Source of the DNA: Thermodesulfobacteriota bacterium
GTDB taxonomy: Bacteria > Desulfobacterota > S145-22
Length of the DNA stretch: 9,174 nt
NCBI GenBank assembly: GCA_024763435.1
Contig: JANTFN010000060.1
Coordinates: forward strand, 1 to 9,174
Direction: 5' to 3'
The translations under genes and the position numbers were made by a program. This document shows, piece by piece, positions 6,789 through 9,174 of this stretch (positions are counted from its first letter, which is position 1; the number at the start of each line of letters is the position of its first letter). The notes beneath the pieces are model-generated. The model searched no databases. It saw only the letters and a list, made by a program, of their open reading frames with translations, and had not been told where the DNA came from.

Positions 6789-7076
6789 GTTTTTTCAATT
6801 ATATCAGTGTTTGCGTTGCTGTGTATGTGCGCCAGTCAGGGGAGGTGATAGAGGCCCTTTAATCTCGGTGTTCATGTGGTGTGTGGTTGAGCAGTTACGC
6901 AAACGTCCCATTTGAATTAAAATCAAGACACACAAATATCAGTAAAACGGCCTGATAAGTGCCCAAACGTGAGCACTGGGTAATAGGGCGCGCTGAAAAG
7001 GGTTTATCCAGCTGCGAATATTTCACAGGAATGTCAATTTAATCATTAGATAGAAATATTTTGAAGGAGGGTAATA
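6789..7076. other. 288-bp region without a gene
   Basis: No open frame on either strand resembles a gene. The stretch opens with T6 (6790-6795), which could help end transcription of the tRNA pair. A perfect anti-Shine-Dalgarno match GGAGGTGAT (6841-6849) has no start codon at a useful distance. A 20-nt imperfect palindrome lies at 6958-6977. No convincing -35/-10 pair was found: TAAAAT (6918-6923) and TTTAAT (7038-7043) resemble -10 boxes but lack good partners. The promoter of the transport locus probably lies here. Confidence 0.6.
6958..6977. promoter_or_regulatory. Imperfect palindrome, possible operator
   Basis: Arms AGTGC and GCACT are perfect, with an inner CA/TG pair; seven of ten positions are symmetric. 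It is centred about 110 bp before the first gene of the transport locus. Size and symmetry would suit a dimeric repressor or activator, but the site occurs once, so this is a candidate only. Confidence 0.3.
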
Positions 7077-7520
7077 ATGAAACGAGCAAGGTTCATAATC
7101 GTGTTTCTGATTGCTGGGTTGTTGGGCGTGTGGGGAACCGCCGGGGCAAAAGACGTGAATGTCAAAAACGTGAAATGCCCGGCCAAGATTGCCTGGAGTA
7201 TTGTTCCGGAGGCCCAGGTAACCTCGTTTGCGTGTATGAAGACAACCTATAAAAAGAAGCCGGCCATTGCCTTTGTGGTTGGATTAAAAAACGTTTCAGA
7301 AAAACCCTTACGGTTCAGGGTTCACGTCTTTCTTGTCAATGAAAATAAGGCCGTGGGCGGTAAGGTCCCGAGAAAAGGAAAGAAAGACAAGAAGACGGGT
7401 AAAAAAGGGAAACCTGTCCTTCAGCCCGGACAAACTATCGAAGTCAAATATCCTGTCGCAAAAACCACGGTCCTTCCGAAGGAAATAGAAGTTGTGGTAG
7501 ATTTGTGTCCCGCCATTTAA
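7077..7520 (+). CDS. Small secreted protein of unknown function beside the TAXI transporter
   Basis: I do not recognise this 147-residue protein. A signal peptide is clear: MKRAR, a hydrophobic stretch (about 6-20) and a cleavage motif AGA (22-24), predicting a mature periplasmic protein of 123 residues. There are no further membrane segments and no lipobox. The mature part looks beta-rich: IAFVVGLKNVSEKPLRF (64-80), VHVFLVN (82-88), then LQPGQTIEVKYPV (115-127) and IEVVVDLC (137-144). This pattern, with a polar loop and a late PGQ turn, resembles small immunoglobulin-like domains, but that is only an impression. A lysine-rich loop (about 99-112) interrupts it. Three cysteines (34, 53, 144) remain after cleavage, so one disulfide is possible. 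The start is firm: AAGGAGG ends 6 nt before the ATG. The solute-binding gene begins 27 nt downstream, so the two are probably cotranscribed and this may be an accessory periplasmic factor. Confidence 0.85.
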   Translation: MKRARFIIVFLIAGLLGVWGTAGAKDVNVKNVKCPAKIAWSIVPEAQVTSFACMKTTYKKKPAIAFVVGLKNVSEKPLRFRVHVFLVNENKAVGGKVPRKGKKDKKTGKKGKPVLQPGQTIEVKYPVAKTTVLPKEIEVVVDLCPAI

Positions 7521-7534
7521 CATAATATGTCATC

Positions 7535-7541
7535 AAGGAGG
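7535..7541 (+). promoter_or_regulatory. Ribosome-binding site that sets the TAXI receptor start
   Basis: AAGGAGG stands 6 nt before the ATG at 7548. The earlier in-frame ATG at 7527 has no such site and would place MSSRRHE before the signal peptide, so 7548 is preferred. Confidence 0.9.
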
Positions 7542-7547
7542 CATGAA

Positions 7548-8534
7548 ATGAAACGAATATTAAGCATTCTGTTTGTTGTCTGTTTGGGTGCCGTTGTCGT
7601 TTTTTCTCTTACGGTTGTCCCGGCTCAGGCGAAAACCACGTATATTTCCATCGGAACAGGGGGAACCGGCGGTGTTTACTACCCTTATGGTGGCGGGCTG
7701 GCGGAGATTTGGTCAAAATATGTCAAGGGCGTCAAGGCCGTGGCAGAGGTTACCGGCGCCTCGGTTGAAAATGTGAAGTATGCCGACCGCGGGGAAACGG
7801 TTATCGGCGAGGCCATGAACGATGTGGTTTTTCAGGCCTACAATGGCGTGGGAAAATTCAAGAAACCCAAAAAGATTTATACCATGTTCTGTATGTATCC
7901 CAATCTTTACCATATCGTGGCATTGAAAAAACTGGGGTTGAAATCCATTTATGATGTCAAGGGAAAACGGGTTTCAATCGGATCCCCGGGGAGCGGGACG
8001 GCCTACAAAACCAATCTCGTTTTTGGTGCCCTTGGGATTGCCATGGACAGCTTCAAGGTTTACAGGTTGTCGTTTAACGAGAACGCCAACGCCCTGAAAG
8101 ACGGCACGATTGATATCGGGGTCTGGTCGGTTGCGGCGCCAACATCCTCGGTGATGGATCTGGCGACGACGCATCCCATTGACATCCTGAACTGGAGCGC
8201 GTCGGACATGAAAAAGGTCAGCGCGAAATACCCCTTTTACCGGCCTTATGTTATTCCCAAGGGAACCTACAAGGGTGTTGATTATGACGTCCATACCCTG
8301 TCGGTGTGGAACACCGTGGCATGCTGGCAGAAGCTTCCCACCGATCTGGTCTACAAACTGGTGAAAGCGGTTTATGAACATCATGACTATTTGCAGAAAA
8401 TACACCCCTTCGCGCGCTTTACCACACCGGAAAATACCCTGAAACAGGCGGTTATCCCCCTGCACCCGGGCACTGTAAAATATTTTAAGGAAATAGGCCT
8501 TAAAATTCCCGCGCGCCTGATGCCGAAAAAGTAA
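7548..8534 (+). CDS. TAXI family TRAP transporter solute-binding protein
   Basis: This is the periplasmic receptor of a tripartite ATP-independent transporter of the TAXI type, which delivers an organic substrate to an ion-gradient-driven permease. From 7548 the product is 328 residues, typical for the family. It begins with a signal peptide (MKRIL, hydrophobic 5-24, AQA cleavage at 26-28). The mature start carries the family hallmark IGTGGTGGVYYP (35-46); further family-like segments are GKRVSIGSPGSGT (139-151), ALKDGTIDIG (182-191) and IPLHPGTVKYFKE (303-315). The ligand cannot be read from sequence; TAXI systems have been linked to glutamate, C4-dicarboxylates and other carboxylates, but few are tested. 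A DUF1850 gene and a probable permease follow, which supports the assignment. A stem-loop right after the stop may raise the level of this part of the message. Confidence 0.93.
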   Translation: MKRILSILFVVCLGAVVVFSLTVVPAQAKTTYISIGTGGTGGVYYPYGGGLAEIWSKYVKGVKAVAEVTGASVENVKYADRGETVIGEAMNDVVFQAYNGVGKFKKPKKIYTMFCMYPNLYHIVALKKLGLKSIYDVKGKRVSIGSPGSGTAYKTNLVFGALGIAMDSFKVYRLSFNENANALKDGTIDIGVWSVAAPTSSVMDLATTHPIDILNWSASDMKKVSAKYPFYRPYVIPKGTYKGVDYDVHTLSVWNTVACWQKLPTDLVYKLVKAVYEHHDYLQKIHPFARFTTPENTLKQAVIPLHPGTVKYFKEIGLKIPARLMPKK

Positions 8535-8546
8535 CATAACCAGCAG

Positions 8547-8583
8547 GGAGAGGCCGGATTATTTGACGAATCCCGGCCTCTTC
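8547..8583 (+). promoter_or_regulatory. Stem-loop between receptor and DUF1850 genes
   Basis: Eleven consecutive pairs (8547-8557 with 8573-8583, including one G-U) are extended, past a bulged C8572, by three A/T pairs (8558-8560 with 8569-8571), leaving an 8-nt loop. It starts 12 nt after the receptor stop. No U-run follows (the next bases are GTGTATGGGG), so it is not a standard intrinsic terminator. Similar structures after binding-protein genes stabilise the upstream mRNA or partly attenuate downstream genes; that role is inferred here. Confidence 0.75.
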
Positions 8584-8598
8584 GTGTATGGGGGCGTG

Positions 8599-9099
8599 AT
8601 GTCCTTGAAACGCTATCTTGTGCTGCTGGTATGTTTCTGCGCAATCATGATGCTGAAAACGCGGCCCATTCACGCAGCTTCCCTGGAACTCGTCGTTAAA
8701 TCATTTAAGGGAACGCCGCTGATTCGGATTCCTATGCGTCAGGGTGATACCTTTACCCTGTATTATATTCATTCCGTGGATATTTCCCCGGTTTATGAGG
8801 TTTTTTCTATCGACGCGAAAAAAGGCATTGTCCTCATGCAGTCCTGCATGAAAATGTTTGGTGCCGGATTTGATCCCTGGCAGGCGCATGGGAAGGTGAT
8901 TGAAGAAAATGGCTGGATCAAGATGGTGGAACTGAACGTCCCCCTGGGGTCATTCCTGCTTCGGGTTGGCGCACCCACGGTGGATCACACCTTGAAAATT
9001 AAGGGGATGGCACTCTATCTCAGCCGTATGATACCGGAAAAAAGGGTATGGATTGGTGTATCCGGATTAAACAAAACAGGGAATGGGGGGCCTGAATGA
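8599..9099 (+). CDS. DUF1850 domain protein linked to TAXI TRAP transporter
   Basis: DUF1850 proteins are small, uncharacterised, and regularly encoded beside TAXI receptors and fused TRAP permeases. The 166-residue product has an N-terminal signal sequence (hydrophobic about 6-19, cleavage near IHA, residues 24-26), so it is probably periplasmic. The domain shows the typical IHSVDISPVYEVF (57-69), with the HSV and following glutamate, FGAG (87-90) and a late DHTLKI (129-134). The start is not certain: ATG 8599 has only a G-rich stretch (GGGGG, 8590-8594) before it. The longer frame from TTG 8563 is unlikely because that codon sits in the loop of the stem-loop and the extra 12 residues would precede the signal peptide. 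GTG 8584 and GTG 8596 are further options. The TGA overlaps the next ATG (ATGA). Its exact role in transport is not known. Confidence 0.85.
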   Translation: MSLKRYLVLLVCFCAIMMLKTRPIHAASLELVVKSFKGTPLIRIPMRQGDTFTLYYIHSVDISPVYEVFSIDAKKGIVLMQSCMKMFGAGFDPWQAHGKVIEENGWIKMVELNVPLGSFLLRVGAPTVDHTLKIKGMALYLSRMIPEKRVWIGVSGLNKTGNGGPE

Positions 9100-9174
9100 G
9101 TGCTGAAAGGATTGAAGATTCAGACAACCGGATAGAAGTTGAAGAGATTAAAACGAACAGGAGGGCCTTCAGGG
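9096..9174 (+). CDS. Probable fused TRAP transporter permease (TAXI type), 5' end only
   Basis: An open frame starts at ATG 9096, overlapping the DUF1850 stop by 4 nt, and runs off the right edge after 26 codons. A G-rich run (9085-9090) lies 5 nt upstream. The visible residues are hydrophilic and charged (MSAERIEDSDNRIEVEEIKT and on), as expected for the cytoplasmic N-terminus before the first helix of a fused DctQM-like permease. No diagnostic motif is visible. The permease call rests on context, since receptor, DUF1850, fused permease is the usual TAXI order. The coding call is firmer than the function. Confidence 0.6.
   Translation, partial: MSAERIEDSDNRIEVEEIKTNRRAFR

Noticed and set aside
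6841..6849. Perfect Shine-Dalgarno-like GGAGGTGAT in the gap
   Set aside because: No start codon with an open frame follows at 5-12 nt; the nearest ATG (6874) gives only 13 residues.
6958..6977. Palindrome considered as a CIRCE heat-shock element
   Set aside because: CIRCE arms read TTAGCACTC and GAGTGCTAA; here the arms are AGTGC and GCACT in the opposite order with a different spacer.
6989..7016. Weak hairpin CGCGCTG with CAGCTGCG
   Set aside because: Seven pairs with a bulge and a 13-nt loop, no U-run; within chance expectation.
7974..8537. Minus-strand open frame of 187 codons
   Set aside because: Antisense shadow of the TAXI receptor gene, whose family motifs are clear on the + strand.

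Overview
The window reads as a bacterial chromosome segment, most probably from a Deltaproteobacteria/Desulfobacterota-type organism. The grounds are indirect. The core order is tRNA-Leu, tig, clpP, clpX, lon, HU, followed by a TAXI-type TRAP transporter locus with a DUF1850 gene, and all three tRNAs encode their CCA end. This lineage is an inference from gene content and order; no marker gene fixes it. Every convincing gene lies on the + strand.

Region 1 (1-380) is the 3' end of a CYTH-fold triphosphatase-like gene that enters from the left edge. A near-consensus sigma-70 promoter (TTGACA, 17 nt, TATATT) overlaps its stop codon.

Region 2 (377-6192) looks like one transcription unit for protein folding and turnover: tRNA-Leu(UAG), trigger factor, ClpP, ClpX and Lon. 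The tRNA ends only 17 nt before tig. The protein genes overlap by 4 nt or are 1 nt apart, with no terminator between them. Trigger factor folds nascent chains at the ribosome, ClpXP unfolds and degrades tagged proteins, and Lon degrades misfolded and regulatory proteins. All catalytic and nucleotide-binding residues checked are present.

Region 3 (6193-6788) has a second strong promoter, with an A-tract upstream, driving an HU-family DNA-binding protein. tRNA-Val(UAC) and tRNA-Asp(GUC) follow closely. The HU start should be 6327, not 6321. Enterobacteria have ppiD after the HU gene; here the tRNAs take that place and the gene content then changes.

Region 4 (6789-7076) is 288 bp without a gene. 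It holds one imperfect palindrome and no clear promoter.

Region 5 (7077-9174) is a transport locus: an unrecognised small secreted protein, a TAXI-family TRAP solute-binding protein, a DUF1850 protein, and the first 26 codons of a further gene that overlaps it by 4 nt and is probably the fused TRAP permease. A strong stem-loop without a U-tract sits between the binding protein and the DUF1850 gene. The most noteworthy points are the small secreted protein tied to the transporter, that stem-loop, the tRNA-led chaperone/protease operon, and the change of synteny after the tRNA pair. No clearly new defence or mobile system is visible.
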